DNA of 64,000 nt from Glaciecola sp965660815 (GCA_965660815.1 CBFIBG010000011.1:6792-70791), one strand, 5' to 3'. Numbered from the stretch's first letter, positions 8,115 through 16,991 are shown. Notes: generated by a model from the sequence alone, not told the origin. Translations and numbers: made by a program.

Positions 8115-9263
8115 TTACTTCCACCCAGCCTTATCCATTAGCATAAGAGCTTTCCCGTTATTTTCCCCGACTTTAGATAAGTTTACCTGTTGGGCCTTAT
8201 AAGTACCAAACTTTTTGAGTTGTTGACTTAACTCTACACCCTCAATTACAGGATATTCATGATTAACTTGCGCATACCATTGCTGTGCATCTTTAGTTAG
8301 CATATAAGCTAACAACTTCTTGGCATTGTCAGTATTTTTGGCGTACTTCGTCATCACTGCGCCAGATACGTTAACATGCACTCCCATTGCTTTTTGGGAC
8401 GCTGAGCTAATCTGATCATTCCAAATCACGCCTACTTGTTCAGCGATTTCGCGAGTCTCTGAGTCTTGTGAATCTAACATCCCCCCCAAATAATAGGTAT
8501 TAGCGATGGCCAATTTACATTGCCCAGCGACTAAAGCCTTAATTTGGTCGCGGTCACCACCCTTTGGTGATCGAGCAAAGTTGTCCACAAGTCCCTTAGC
8601 CCACATCAGGGTCTTTTCTTCTCCCCATAATTCAATTAATGACCCCACCATAGACTGATTATAAATGTTGCTAGAAGAGCGAATACAAATGCTATTGGAA
8701 TATTCTTCACCCGTTAAATCTTGAAACGAGTTTACATTAGCAGGATCAAATGCTCCTAACTTATACATTATCGGTCGGGCTCGTTTGGTCAGTGCTATCC
8801 AGTGACCATCTTGATCTTTGTACCTTTGCTCAACTTGATCCAACAATGAACTTGGCAATTGTTGAGTGACCCCTGCTTTTTTAGCTCTCACTAGGCGACC
8901 AACGTCTGCCACAATCAAAAGGTCAGCTGGCGAAAATTGCCCTTCGCTTTTTAATCTGCTGATCAACGCATCGCCCTTACCGGTAACTAAATTAACTTCA
9001 ATTCCTGTGTCTTTGGTGAAATCATCTAGTAATGGTTTAATCAGGGCTTCTTGGCGAGCCGAATACACATTTAATTCATCAGCATGCAGACCTGTAGAAA
9101 ATAGAGACAAAATAAGGAAAGCTGAGGCTGAAATTCCAAGTACAGGAGATGAAATTATGGATGTTCTTAGTCTTTCCTGCGCCGAGATAGAACGCACTTT
9201 ACTTGCATTACTGAATATGTGTTTAACCACAGTATCAAAAAAAATTTTGATGGTTTTTGACAT
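8115..9263 (-). CDS. fbpA: Periplasmic ferric-iron binding protein (FbpA/FutA type)
   Basis: The mature part begins DELNVYSARQEALIKPLL, the typical start of the Fe3+-binding family 1 extracellular solute-binding proteins. The adjacent tyrosines in NTYYLGGM match the iron-ligand pair. The longest frame starts at a TTG (9278); the ATG at 9263 has GGAGG eight bases upstream and is preferred (382 residues). The signal peptide is unusually long: about 40 mostly hydrophilic residues precede the hydrophobic core (SASAFLILSLFSTGLHA). It is first in the fbpABC operon and delivers ferric iron to the permease. Confidence 0.9.
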   Translation of the reverse strand: MSKTIKIFFDTVVKHIFSNASKVRSISAQERLRTSIISSPVLGISASAFLILSLFSTGLHADELNVYSARQEALIKPLLDDFTKDTGIEVNLVTGKGDALISRLKSEGQFSPADLLIVADVGRLVRAKKAGVTQQLPSSLLDQVEQRYKDQDGHWIALTKRARPIMYKLGAFDPANVNSFQDLTGEEYSNSICIRSSSNIYNQSMVGSLIELWGEEKTLMWAKGLVDNFARSPKGGDRDQIKALVAGQCKLAIANTYYLGGMLDSQDSETREIAEQVGVIWNDQISSASQKAMGVHVNVSGAVMTKYAKNTDNAKKLLAYMLTKDAQQWYAQVNHEYPVIEGVELSQQLKKFGTYKAQQVNLSKVGENNGKALMLMDKAGWK

Positions 9264-9281
9264 TAACATTGCCTCCAACTT

Positions 9282-9341
9282 AAATGATAATACGTCTCAC
9301 TAACGTTTGGCGATTATAGGGGTTTATCATAAAAATAGCTA
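9282..9341 (-). promoter_or_regulatory. fbpABC promoter with possible weak Fur site
   Basis: A perfect -10 TATAAT lies on the minus strand (plus-strand 9313-9318), with a weak -35 TAGCTA 17 bp upstream (9336-9341). A TATTATCATTT stretch at about 9283-9293 resembles a Fur half-site, roughly 11 of 19 matches over the full box. Iron control of the operon is expected for the family, but this site is weak. The rest of the gap up to 9729 shows no gene. Confidence 0.45.
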
Positions 9342-9729
9342 ATTTTTTATTGGGAAAAAAAGAGCAAATCAGCTATGAAGTGGTGCCTCGATATGACGAA
9401 ACATGATTTTTAATCTGCACGTTAACGTCGGTTTTGAGCAAACAATAACCGAACTTTGACAATAACATTTAATATAGTTTGAACATTAGAGCTTGAAGCC
9501 TCCTTCAATAATGTCCAGATTCTAAAGCACTAAAATTTTTACTGCGAACTTTAACTATTTTTATTATCTTTAGTAACAACTATCACCAAATTTTCTATGA
9601 TATTGCGCAAGTTCTCGCTAATCTAATTCATTGAATATATCATTATGTGCAAGAGTTTGGTTTTCATGGAAATATTGAGACCTATTGGCATTATTCTTGA
9701 AATGAAAATTATTAAGGAATTATTGTAAT

Positions 9730-10056
9730 ATGAAAAACTCCAACAACATTGTTTACTCAACCGAGATAGGACGAGTAAAAAATGACGATAAAACAGAGTT
9801 AGCACCACCTAAAGGGGATGGGATTGTTCGTATTAAACGAATTACTAAAGGTAAAAAAGGCAAGGGCATAAGTGAAATTGAAGGCCTTGGACTTACTGAG
9901 AAAGAGCTTAAGAGTTTGTGCAGTGAGCTAAAGAAAACCTGTGGATGCGGAGGAAGCGTAAAAGCCTTCAACATTGAGATCCAAGGTGACGTGAGAGATA
10001 AGTTAAAAGCAATACTGGAGTCAAAAGGCTACAAAGTAAAGCTTGCAGGTGGTTAA
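9730..10056 (+). CDS. yciH: SUI1/eIF1-family translation factor YciH
   Basis: This 108-residue protein belongs to the bacterial YciH group of the SUI1/eIF1 superfamily. The N-terminal half is lysine-rich (GKKGKGISEIEGLGL). The conserved core is CGCGGSVKAFNIEIQGDVRDKLKAILESKGYKVKLAGG in two blocks, with the basic GG-containing loop. E. coli YciH influences start-codon selection in vitro; the cellular role is not settled. ATG 9730 follows an AAGGAATT ribosome binding site. It is 48 bp upstream of the response regulator gene on the same strand. Confidence 0.93.
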   Translation: MKNSNNIVYSTEIGRVKNDDKTELAPPKGDGIVRIKRITKGKKGKGISEIEGLGLTEKELKSLCSELKKTCGCGGSVKAFNIEIQGDVRDKLKAILESKGYKVKLAGG

Positions 10057-10104
10057 CATACAACTCTCTAATATTTTAATACAGTTGATAATTATTGAGA
10101 GCAA

Positions 10105-10902
10105 ATGCAATTAGCTATTTCAGATCTATACATTTTATTAGTAGAGCCTTCCGACACACAGTCGAAGATCATTTCACACTTTTTGAGTCAAGAAGACGTC
10201 AATGGCGTTGTGATCGTCAAAAATGTGGCAGAAGCAAAAGAGACGATAGATAAAAATAACGTTGACCTAGTGGTTAGCGCTATGTACCTATCAGATGGCA
10301 CAGGTCTGGACATACTCACCTATTTAAAAGAGCGCACTGACACTGCTAGCATGCCTTTTATGCTGGTTTCAAGTGAAACAAGCCTTGCTAAACTAGATAA
10401 GTTCAAACAGTCTGGAGTGGCAGCGATTTTACCCAAACCTTTCGAACCCATACATATGCAGCGTGGCCTCAATGCTTCTTTACAACTGCTAAACTCTGAA
10501 GAACTAGAGTTGTCTCATTTTGAAATCAACAATATTAGAGTTTTGCTAGTTGATGATAGTAAATTAGCTCGAAAACACATCAAACGAGTACTGCAGAATA
10601 TGGGAATAGAGCACATTGTTGAAGCCGAAAATGGCGCTCATGCGCTCACATTTATTAAGGAACAAGAATTTGACCTAGTGTTAACAGATTACAATATGCC
10701 AGAAATGGACGGCAGAGAGTTATCTGAATTTATCAGGTTTAATCCAGCAACTTCACACATTCCTATTATCATGGTTACGTCAGAATCAAGCGACAGCGTG
10801 CATATGGCGAACATCCAACAAACTGGGGTAAACGCGCTTTGCGACAAACCTTTTGAGCCGGACGAAGTCAAAGAAATATTGGCTCGCTTATTAGACTCTT
10901 AA
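10105..10902 (+). CDS. Response regulator with two receiver domains, the first one degenerate
   Basis: The 265 residues hold two CheY-like receiver domains and no output domain. In the first (residues ~1-125) the acidic pair is VEP and the phospho-acceptor position reads VVSAMYL, so the Asp is replaced by Ala; the Lys in LPKPFE remains. The second (residues ~145-265) is canonical, with VDDS, LTDYNMPEMDG, VTSES and DKPFEPDE. The expected behaviour is one phosphorylatable CheY module plus a pseudo-receiver that may mediate binding. No kinase is adjacent, so the partner is unknown. Two chemotaxis-linked genes lie far downstream. Confidence 0.9.
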   Translation: MQLAISDLYILLVEPSDTQSKIISHFLSQEDVNGVVIVKNVAEAKETIDKNNVDLVVSAMYLSDGTGLDILTYLKERTDTASMPFMLVSSETSLAKLDKFKQSGVAAILPKPFEPIHMQRGLNASLQLLNSEELELSHFEINNIRVLLVDDSKLARKHIKRVLQNMGIEHIVEAENGAHALTFIKEQEFDLVLTDYNMPEMDGRELSEFIRFNPATSHIPIIMVTSESSDSVHMANIQQTGVNALCDKPFEPDEVKEILARLLDS

Positions 10903-10936
10903 GTCTTGCGTATTTAACACCAATAAAGCATTGACT

Positions 10937-10974
10937 AATAGCCAATGCTCTCATAAAGTCTAGGGCTATTTTTT
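10937..10974 (+). terminator. Terminator between the response regulator and pheA, with an overlapping alternative hairpin
   Basis: AATAGCC (10937-10943) pairs with GGCTATT (10964-10970), followed by a run of T to 10974. A second hairpin, AGCATTG (10927-10933) with CAATGCT (10943-10949), encloses the 5' arm of the first in its loop, so the two compete. This could be an attenuator for pheA, but I see no Phe-rich leader peptide. A plain terminator for the upstream gene is simpler. Confidence 0.55.
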
Positions 10975-10996
10975 CGTGATTTAACTAGGATGTTTC

Positions 10997-12181
10997 GTGT
11001 CATCAAGTGAACTAGAGTCGATTAGAGCCCAAATTACACAAACCGACAGTGAATTGTTGTCCCTTATTGCAAAGCGCCAACAGCTCACGGCCAAGGTTGC
11101 TGAAACCAAAGTAAAAAACAATATCTCGGTCAGAGATAAGGTAAGAGAAGAACAGCTCTTATTGAGGCTTATCAAACAGGGCCAATCTCACGGATTGGAT
11201 CCCCAATTTATTACCAAATTATTCCAAGTCATTATAGAAGATTCTGTGTTACAGCAACAAACCATGTTGCACCAATGGGCTAACCCAGATTCCAACCTTA
11301 GTGTGAACAGAGTTGCATTTTTAGGTAAGAAAGGCTCATACAGTTACCTTGCGACACAAAAATTTTTCTCGCGACGCCCTGGAGAAGTTGATGAAATAGG
11401 CTGCAAAAGCTTTGCTGAAATAATCAACAAAGTGGAAACTGATTTAGCCGACTTCGCAGTATTACCAATTGAAAATACCAGTTCAGGCAGCATCAATGAA
11501 GTATACGACCAGCTCCAGCACACTAAATTAAGCATTGTTGGCGAATTAACCCACCCAATAAAACATGCGTTACTTGTTCCTGAAAATATTGAACAGACAA
11601 ACATTAGAACAATCTATGCTCATCCACAAGTGTTTGCCCAGTGTAGCCATTTCCTTGCTGAGTTCGGTAACGTTGAAGTAAAGACCTGCGACAGTACCTC
11701 CGATGCCATGATAATGGTCAGTGAAATAGGCTCTGAACACGTGGCTGCCATTGGCTCTGAGCAAAGTGGTAAATTTTACGGACTGAAGGCGATTAAATCA
11801 GACTTAGCGAATCAAAAGGAAAACCATAGCCGATTTATTGTTGTCGCCGCTAACGCCATAAAAGTACCTCTTCAAGTACCGGCAAAGACAACTGTCATAA
11901 TGTCTACTGTGCAATCACCTGGTGCTCTATGTGATGCGTTATTAGTATTAAAGCAGAATAATATTAATCTAACAAAACTTGAATCTAGACCCATAAATGG
12001 AAACCCGTGGGAGGAAATGTTTTACGTAGACGTTGAAGGCAACATAGAGGATGGCCCTATGCAAATTGCATTTGAACAACTCAAAGGCATGACTCGTTAT
12101 TTTAAGGTGCTTGGTTGCTATCCCGTTGAAGAGGTTTCTCCAACTAGAATAGCAGCGACTCAAGCTCTCTTAGATTTTTAA
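10997..12181 (+). CDS. pheA: Bifunctional chorismate mutase/prephenate dehydratase PheA (P-protein)
   Basis: PheA converts chorismate to prephenate and then to phenylpyruvate. Residues 1-90 are the AroQ chorismate mutase helices (ESIRAQITQTDSELLSLIAKR). Residues ~100-280 are the dehydratase (FLGKKGSYSYLATQKFF, PIENTSSGSINEVYD, ENHSRFIVV). The C-terminal ACT domain has the Phe-binding motifs GALCDALLVL and LESRPINGNPWEE, so feedback inhibition is expected. The start is GTG 10997, supported by an upstream AGGA and the domain boundary. It converges with tyrA. Confidence 0.96.
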   Translation: MSSSELESIRAQITQTDSELLSLIAKRQQLTAKVAETKVKNNISVRDKVREEQLLLRLIKQGQSHGLDPQFITKLFQVIIEDSVLQQQTMLHQWANPDSNLSVNRVAFLGKKGSYSYLATQKFFSRRPGEVDEIGCKSFAEIINKVETDLADFAVLPIENTSSGSINEVYDQLQHTKLSIVGELTHPIKHALLVPENIEQTNIRTIYAHPQVFAQCSHFLAEFGNVEVKTCDSTSDAMIMVSEIGSEHVAAIGSEQSGKFYGLKAIKSDLANQKENHSRFIVVAANAIKVPLQVPAKTTVIMSTVQSPGALCDALLVLKQNNINLTKLESRPINGNPWEEMFYVDVEGNIEDGPMQIAFEQLKGMTRYFKVLGCYPVEEVSPTRIAATQALLDF

Positions 12182-12205
12182 TGCAACAATAGAGTGAGCG
12201 GAAAC

Positions 12206-12228
12206 AAGTGGTCACTTGACCACTTTTC
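12206..12228. terminator. Bidirectional hairpin between convergent pheA and tyrA
   Basis: AAGTGGTCA (12206-12214) and TGACCACTT (12217-12225) form a perfect 9-bp stem with a two-base centre, and T4 follows on the plus strand. The left arm contains the tyrA stop codon (12212-12214), so the terminator is built into the end of tyrA. Confidence 0.6.
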
Positions 12229-13426
12229 TGAGCAGCTGCCCATCGTCTGCTTTCAACAACATTTGTTTACTATCCACCAAACACTCTTTAGCATACTCGC
12301 CAAACCATTGTTCTACCTGATTAAAACATTCTATAAAGCCTGCCTTGTCTTGATTTCGGACCAATTCGAGTGCTCGACCAAAGCGCTCATGAAATCGCTC
12401 TAAAAGGTTTACGTTGTCAACGTTATTAAAAATAATATCTGCATAAAGCGATGGATCTTGTGCAAACAAACGGCCTACCATGGCTAATTCAAGTCGGTAA
12501 ATAGGAGAACTAAACGCAATTAACTCGGTTAAATTTGGATCTTCCTGCTGCAAATGCTGTCCATACACAAAAGTGTTAAAATGCCGCATTACTTGAATGA
12601 ACGCCATTGCATTGTCGTGTATTGAAGCTGTAGTTGAATATATCTGCGCTCCCCATACCAACATTTGCTCTATCAGCCACTGGTAGCGTTCAGGCATACG
12701 ACCTTCACAAACCACCACCACTTGTTTAATCATGCCTGGTGCGTCTGGTCCAAACATAGGATGCAAACCAACCACGGGGCCCTCATGTTTGTTCAACATG
12801 GCCTGAAGAGGTTGACTTTTAACACTCGTTACATCAGCTAAGATACAATGTTTGGGTAACGGTGGTAGAGATTCGATAATATCCACTGTCAAATTAATAG
12901 GCACTGCAATAATAACGACATCAGCTCCTTGCATGAGTGTCGACCGATCATGCCACGTATCTTCTTCTACAACGGTGACCGTGTATTCACTGCTTGAAAA
13001 TAAATTCACAATGACCTTGCCTAAAGCGCCCTCGCCGCCCACTACAACTATCTTTTGGATATTGGGATTTACCCGAGCATAGTTGGCATGTTGGGTATAG
13101 TAAGAATCGCGCATAGCTCGACGCAACACGTCTTCTATTAAATCGCCGGATACCCCAAGCGCTTCAGCCTGTTGCCTGCGTTTTTGGATCAGATTTGTTT
13201 CGCGCTCTGGAACATAAATTGGCATGCTATGCAGGCGTTTAAGATCACCTACTTGTTTAGTGATATTTTGTCTTTTAGCTAAAAGCCCCACCAACTGAGC
13301 GTCGACGTCATCTATCTGGTTACGAAGGTTGGTGAGTTTATCGCGGACGTTTGCATCCTCTAATTTACTACTATCAGCAGAGTGACTGGTTTTATGATGA
13401 TTGCCGGCTCTGAATTTATCTGTCAT
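12212..13426 (-). CDS. tyrA: Bifunctional chorismate mutase/prephenate dehydrogenase TyrA (T-protein)
   Basis: TyrA makes 4-hydroxyphenylpyruvate from chorismate for tyrosine. After a hydrophilic ~30-residue extension (longer than in E. coli), an AroQ mutase domain begins (LRNQIDDVDAQLVGLLAKRQNI). The NAD-binding dehydrogenase domain starts IVVVGGEGALGKVIVNLF, and GLHPMFGPD is the catalytic His region. It follows aroF by 130 bp on the same strand, as in the enterobacterial aroF-tyrA operon. The ATG at 13426 is the only convincing start. Confidence 0.95.
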   Translation of the reverse strand: MTDKFRAGNHHKTSHSADSSKLEDANVRDKLTNLRNQIDDVDAQLVGLLAKRQNITKQVGDLKRLHSMPIYVPERETNLIQKRRQQAEALGVSGDLIEDVLRRAMRDSYYTQHANYARVNPNIQKIVVVGGEGALGKVIVNLFSSSEYTVTVVEEDTWHDRSTLMQGADVVIIAVPINLTVDIIESLPPLPKHCILADVTSVKSQPLQAMLNKHEGPVVGLHPMFGPDAPGMIKQVVVVCEGRMPERYQWLIEQMLVWGAQIYSTTASIHDNAMAFIQVMRHFNTFVYGQHLQQEDPNLTELIAFSSPIYRLELAMVGRLFAQDPSLYADIIFNNVDNVNLLERFHERFGRALELVRNQDKAGFIECFNQVEQWFGEYAKECLVDSKQMLLKADDGQLLRKVVK

Positions 13427-13524
13427 TGATGTCTGTTTTAAGTTGCAATAAACTCGGTAGTGATTCGTTCGTTATTATAGGATTCAGTTTGTATCTTATG
13501 ATGTCCGAGTGAATCTGAAATTAT

Positions 13525-13548
13525 CAAGGGAAGTAATAACTTCCCTTG
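13525..13548 (-). repeat. Perfect 10-bp hairpin in the aroF-tyrA gap
   Basis: CAAGGGAAGT (13525-13534) and ACTTCCCTTG (13539-13548) pair perfectly around four bases, just after the aroF stop. No T-run follows on the minus strand, so it is more likely an mRNA processing or stability element or a partial terminator. Confidence 0.5.
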
Positions 13549-13556
13549 TCGTTATA

Positions 13557-14645
13557 TTAAGCAGATTTGCGTTTTTGTTGCCTCATTGGCAAAACAGTGA
13601 TGAGCTTGTCGCGAGTTTCGTGGATAAGTTTATTCGTCTCATCCCAACTGATGCATCCGTCAGTAATCGACACCCCATAGTCTAACTCTGAAGGTTTTTT
13701 ACCGTTAGAGCTCTGATTACCTGCATTCAAATGGCTTTCAAGCATAATACCAATTATGGATTGATTACCTTCCAATATTTGATTAACCACATTTTGCGCC
13801 ACAAGTGGCTGTCTACGGTAGTCTTTGGCTGAGTTTGCATGACTGCAATCAACCACCAAGGCTGCATTGACGTTAGCGTCATATAATGATTGTTCGCAAT
13901 CTGCTACACAAACAGAATCGTAATTGGGTTGTTTGCCGCCTCTTAGTATTATATGTCCGTCGGGGTTACCCTCGGTCTTTATTATACTGACCTGCCCTTG
14001 CTGATTAATGCCCATAAAACTGTGTCCTGACGCGGCCGACTTAAGAGCATTAATAGCTATATCAAGGCTGCCATCAGTCCCATTTTTAAACCCTACTGGC
14101 ATGGATAGTCCACTGGCCATTTCTCTATGAGTTTGCGATTCAGACGTTCTTGCCCCAATTGCAGACCAGCTAAAAAATTCTGACAAATATTGAGGAGAAA
14201 TGGGATCTAAAGCTTCCGTTGCCACCGGCAACTCTAATTCAGCCAAGTAATTTAATAACTCTCGACCTGTTCTTAATCCCGTTTCAATATCAAAAGAGTC
14301 GTCAATGTGGGGGTCGTTAATTAATCCCTTCCAACCTGTCGTAGTGCGAGGCTTTTCAAAATAGACACGCATAACGATAAAGAGCGTATCTTTGCACAAC
14401 TCGTGCAACTCTTTTAATCGAAGTGCGTATTCTTTGGCCGCTTTAACATCGTGTATAGAGCATGGGCCGCAGACGACAAGCAATCTGTGGTCGTCCCCGC
14501 GTATTATATTAGAAATAACTTTTCTAGATTGCTGAACGTACGCGATTGCTTTGTCTGTCACAGGCATCTCCTGAGACAGTTGCTCCGGAGTGATTAAAAT
14601 CTTTTCGGATGAAATATGTAGGTTATTTACTCTATCTTTTTGCAT
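13557..14645 (-). CDS. aroF: 3-deoxy-7-phosphoheptulonate (DAHP) synthase, AroF-like
   Basis: This is the first enzyme of the shikimate pathway, condensing phosphoenolpyruvate with erythrose 4-phosphate. The 362 residues are of the AroG/AroF/AroH class I type: VCGPCSIHD (metal Cys), RVYFEKPRTT, GARTSESQTHREMASG, VDCSHANSAKDYRRQP. The N-terminus MQKDRVNNLHI and the position upstream of tyrA point to the tyrosine-regulated isozyme AroF; which amino acid inhibits it cannot be settled from the sequence alone. Confidence 0.94.
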   Translation of the reverse strand: MQKDRVNNLHISSEKILITPEQLSQEMPVTDKAIAYVQQSRKVISNIIRGDDHRLLVVCGPCSIHDVKAAKEYALRLKELHELCKDTLFIVMRVYFEKPRTTTGWKGLINDPHIDDSFDIETGLRTGRELLNYLAELELPVATEALDPISPQYLSEFFSWSAIGARTSESQTHREMASGLSMPVGFKNGTDGSLDIAINALKSAASGHSFMGINQQGQVSIIKTEGNPDGHIILRGGKQPNYDSVCVADCEQSLYDANVNAALVVDCSHANSAKDYRRQPLVAQNVVNQILEGNQSIIGIMLESHLNAGNQSSNGKKPSELDYGVSITDGCISWDETNKLIHETRDKLITVLPMRQQKRKSA

Positions 14646-14680
14646 GTGTGTAAGTCTTTTTTAAAAATTAATGATCGCAT

Positions 14681-14710
14681 TTAACACACGATTACTGAGT
14701 TAAATGTCAA
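14681..14710 (-). promoter_or_regulatory. Candidate aroF promoter
   Basis: A perfect -35 TTGACA lies on the minus strand (plus-strand 14705-14710), 18 bp from a weak -10 TGTTAA (14681-14686). It is about 40 bp upstream of the aroF ATG. I do not see a TyrR box of the TGTAAA-N6-TTTACA form. Confidence 0.4.
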
Positions 14711-14892
14711 ACTAGAGAAACCTATTGTTATTGTATTAACTTAGAGCCAAATAGACTCTAAAATTACTGTCGTGTTGTGGATCTCAAACGGTGCGTTTAT
14801 GAATTATTTAATCGCAGAAGTGTTGTAACAAACTTAAGTCCAATGAGCAAGTATATTCATTGAGTTATGCCTAATTTATACATATACAAACA

Positions 14893-14926
14893 CTACAGGC
14901 AGACTAAAAAAGTCACCTGCCTGTAG
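14893..14926 (-). terminator. Stem-loop downstream of the AbgT gene
   Basis: CTACAGGCAG (14893-14902) pairs perfectly with CTGCCTGTAG (14917-14926). It lies 18 bp after the AbgT stop on the minus strand. The following bases are only moderately T-rich, so termination strength is uncertain. Confidence 0.5.
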
Positions 14927-14943
14927 GATATTGATTGGCTCAA

Positions 14944-16497
14944 TTAGGGCGCAGGGTAAATATAGTTTGCTTGTAAGCCTAACGGGAAGCCTAAAGACCA
15001 ATATAATAAAAGAAAAGCGCTCCATGCAATAATGATGCATATGCTATATGGCAGCATCATAGATAACAATGTTCCTATCCCGGTTCCTTTAACGTACCTT
15101 TGACAATATAAAACCACCAAGGGGAAGTAAGGTAATAAGGGGGTAATAATATTGCTTGATGAATCTCCAACTCTGTATGCAATTTGGGTTAAATCAGGCG
15201 AAATTCCAAGGCCCATCAACATGGGAACAAATATTGGGCCTAACAGTGCCCACTTGGCAGAGGAGGAGCCGACAAACAAGTTCACAAACGCTGTTAAAAA
15301 TATTATGCCTATAATAGTAACGGATGCAGGCAAGGCTAACGCTTTTAATCCTTCAGCCCCATTTATCGCAAGCAGAACGCCTAAATTAGATTTGCCGAAT
15401 GCATCAATAAACAAAGCGCAAAAGAATGCCATAACAATGTAATAGCTCATTCCATTCATTGCTTTTGTCATGCTATCTATCATGTCTCTGGAACTGCTGT
15501 ACACGCCCGACATAAATCCATAAACAACTCCAGGCAGTAAAAATAACAAAAAGATAATTGGCACGATTGACTGCATAATGGGAGCCTGAAACGTTGACAA
15601 TTCTCCGTTCGAGTCTCTCATGGGGGATGACTCGGGAATAAGAACAAGCACTAGCGCCACAATGCCTGCTAACATAACCAGAGACGCTACTCTTAGCGCT
15701 TTTGTCTGCTTCGAATCTAGCTCTTCAAATTTTGGAATTTCTTTTGGATCGCCATCCACCTCTACTGTTTGCAAACGAGGTTCAACAATTTTGTCAGTCA
15801 AGTACCAAGCAATACCAATAATTAACAGTGAAGAGGCTGAGTTAAAATACCAATTGTTTAGGGCGTTAATTTGAATTTCTGGATCAATTATTTGAGCAGC
15901 CTCTTGAGTGAAGCTCTGTAGCAACGGATCGATTGCAGATGGAATAAAATTAGCACAAAAACCACCACTGACACCAGCAAATGCAGCGGCAATACCGGCT
16001 AATGGATGCCTTCCCATCGCATAAAAAATTACGCCTGCAAGGGGAATTACTAATACATAACCCGCATCGGTTGCCGTGTGACTTACTATCGCCACAAGCA
16101 CTACCATAGGCGTTAAAAACGTTTTTGGCGTAGCATCTAGCATGCGCTTTAATCCGGCACTTATAAAGCCAGAATGCTCTGCTACCCCCACGCCTAACAT
16201 CGCAACGAGCACTACACCCAATGGTGCAAAACCAGTAAAGATAGTGACCATTCTGGATAGAAAATCGGCCAGTGAATCGCCTGTTAACAAATTATTTATT
16301 ATAACTGCTTCACCCGTTCTAGGATCGATAGAGCCGTATGTAAATTGTGACATAATGGCTGAGAGAACCCATACGACCACCAAACAGAAAAAGAAAATAA
16401 TGGCGGGATCGGGAAGTTTATTCCCGACTACTTCAACTTTATCAAGGGCTCGAGTTACCCAAGTAGACTTCGCTTGTTGCATTAGCGTCTGCTCCAT
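14944..16497 (-). CDS. AbgT-family transporter
   Basis: The 517-residue inner-membrane protein has about 11-13 hydrophobic segments and the family features SHTATDAGYVLVIPLAG, FAGVSGGFCANFIPSAIDPLL and the C-terminal YRVGDSSSNIITPLLPYFPL. The founding member, E. coli AbgT, imports p-aminobenzoyl-glutamate. Homologues MtrF and YdaH have been reported to export sulfonamides, so the substrate here is open. It stands alone between aroF and the rpsP operon, on the same strand as both but separated by terminator-like hairpins. Confidence 0.9.
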   Translation of the reverse strand: MEQTLMQQAKSTWVTRALDKVEVVGNKLPDPAIIFFFCLVVVWVLSAIMSQFTYGSIDPRTGEAVIINNLLTGDSLADFLSRMVTIFTGFAPLGVVLVAMLGVGVAEHSGFISAGLKRMLDATPKTFLTPMVVLVAIVSHTATDAGYVLVIPLAGVIFYAMGRHPLAGIAAAFAGVSGGFCANFIPSAIDPLLQSFTQEAAQIIDPEIQINALNNWYFNSASSLLIIGIAWYLTDKIVEPRLQTVEVDGDPKEIPKFEELDSKQTKALRVASLVMLAGIVALVLVLIPESSPMRDSNGELSTFQAPIMQSIVPIIFLLFLLPGVVYGFMSGVYSSSRDMIDSMTKAMNGMSYYIVMAFFCALFIDAFGKSNLGVLLAINGAEGLKALALPASVTIIGIIFLTAFVNLFVGSSSAKWALLGPIFVPMLMGLGISPDLTQIAYRVGDSSSNIITPLLPYFPLVVLYCQRYVKGTGIGTLLSMMLPYSICIIIAWSAFLLLYWSLGFPLGLQANYIYPAP

Positions 16498-16549
16498 TTT
16501 TATTATTATTAAGCCAGTTTTAGCCAGAAAACTTGTTTATTATAACTAA

Positions 16550-16573
16550 AAAACCCGCCAAGTGGCGGGTTTT
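16550..16573 (-). terminator. Intrinsic terminator of the rpsP-rimM-trmD-rplS operon
   Basis: AAAACCCGCCA (16550-16560) pairs perfectly with TGGCGGGTTTT (16563-16573). On the minus strand the stem is followed by T6. It lies 39 bp after the rplS stop and before the AbgT gene. Confidence 0.88.
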
Positions 16574-16611
16574 CTGGTAGCAATCTGCGTTTAACGGTAA
16601 CACAAAAATTA

Positions 16612-16971
16612 TTAATTAAGTTTTTCTTTGATACGTGCAGATTTACCTGAACGCTCTCTTAAGTAGTACAGTTTAGCTCTTCTAACTGCACCGCGACGTT
16701 TCACTTTAATTGAATCTATCGCTGGACTATGAGTTTGAAAAACACGCTCTACACCTTCACCGCTTGAAATCTTCCGAACAGTAAAAGCTGAGTGTAAACC
16801 GCGGTTACGTTTTGCAATGCATACGCCTTCGTATGCCTGTAGACGTTCTTTCTCGCCTTCTTTAACTTTTACTTGAACAACTAAAGTATCACCGGGACCA
16901 AATTCAGGAACATCGGTTTTTAGCTGTGCTTGCTCTATTTTCTTTATGATATCTTGATTGACTTTTGCCAT
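16612..16971 (-). CDS. rplS: 50S ribosomal protein L19
   Basis: L19 sits at the 30S-50S interface. The 119-residue length and the sequence FGPGDTLVVQVKVKEGEKER and FTVRKISSGEGVERVFQTHS are characteristic. The basic C-terminus is KSARIKEKLN. It is the last gene of the conserved rpsP-rimM-trmD-rplS operon, 20 bp after trmD. Confidence 0.98.
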   Translation of the reverse strand: MAKVNQDIIKKIEQAQLKTDVPEFGPGDTLVVQVKVKEGEKERLQAYEGVCIAKRNRGLHSAFTVRKISSGEGVERVFQTHSPAIDSIKVKRRGAVRRAKLYYLRERSGKSARIKEKLN

Positions 16972-16991
16972 CGTATCCTCTCATCCTAGAA

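Noticed and set aside
9623..9808. 61-codon minus-strand frame overlapping the yciH start
   Set aside because: It overlaps the yciH start and its ribosome binding site; the composition reads like AT-rich non-coding sequence.
12194..12403. 69-codon plus-strand frame after pheA
   Set aside because: It runs through the terminator hairpin and is antisense to the tyrA C-terminus.
13525..13548. Hairpin in the aroF-tyrA gap as an intrinsic terminator
   Set aside because: No T-run follows on the minus strand, so full termination before tyrA is unlikely.
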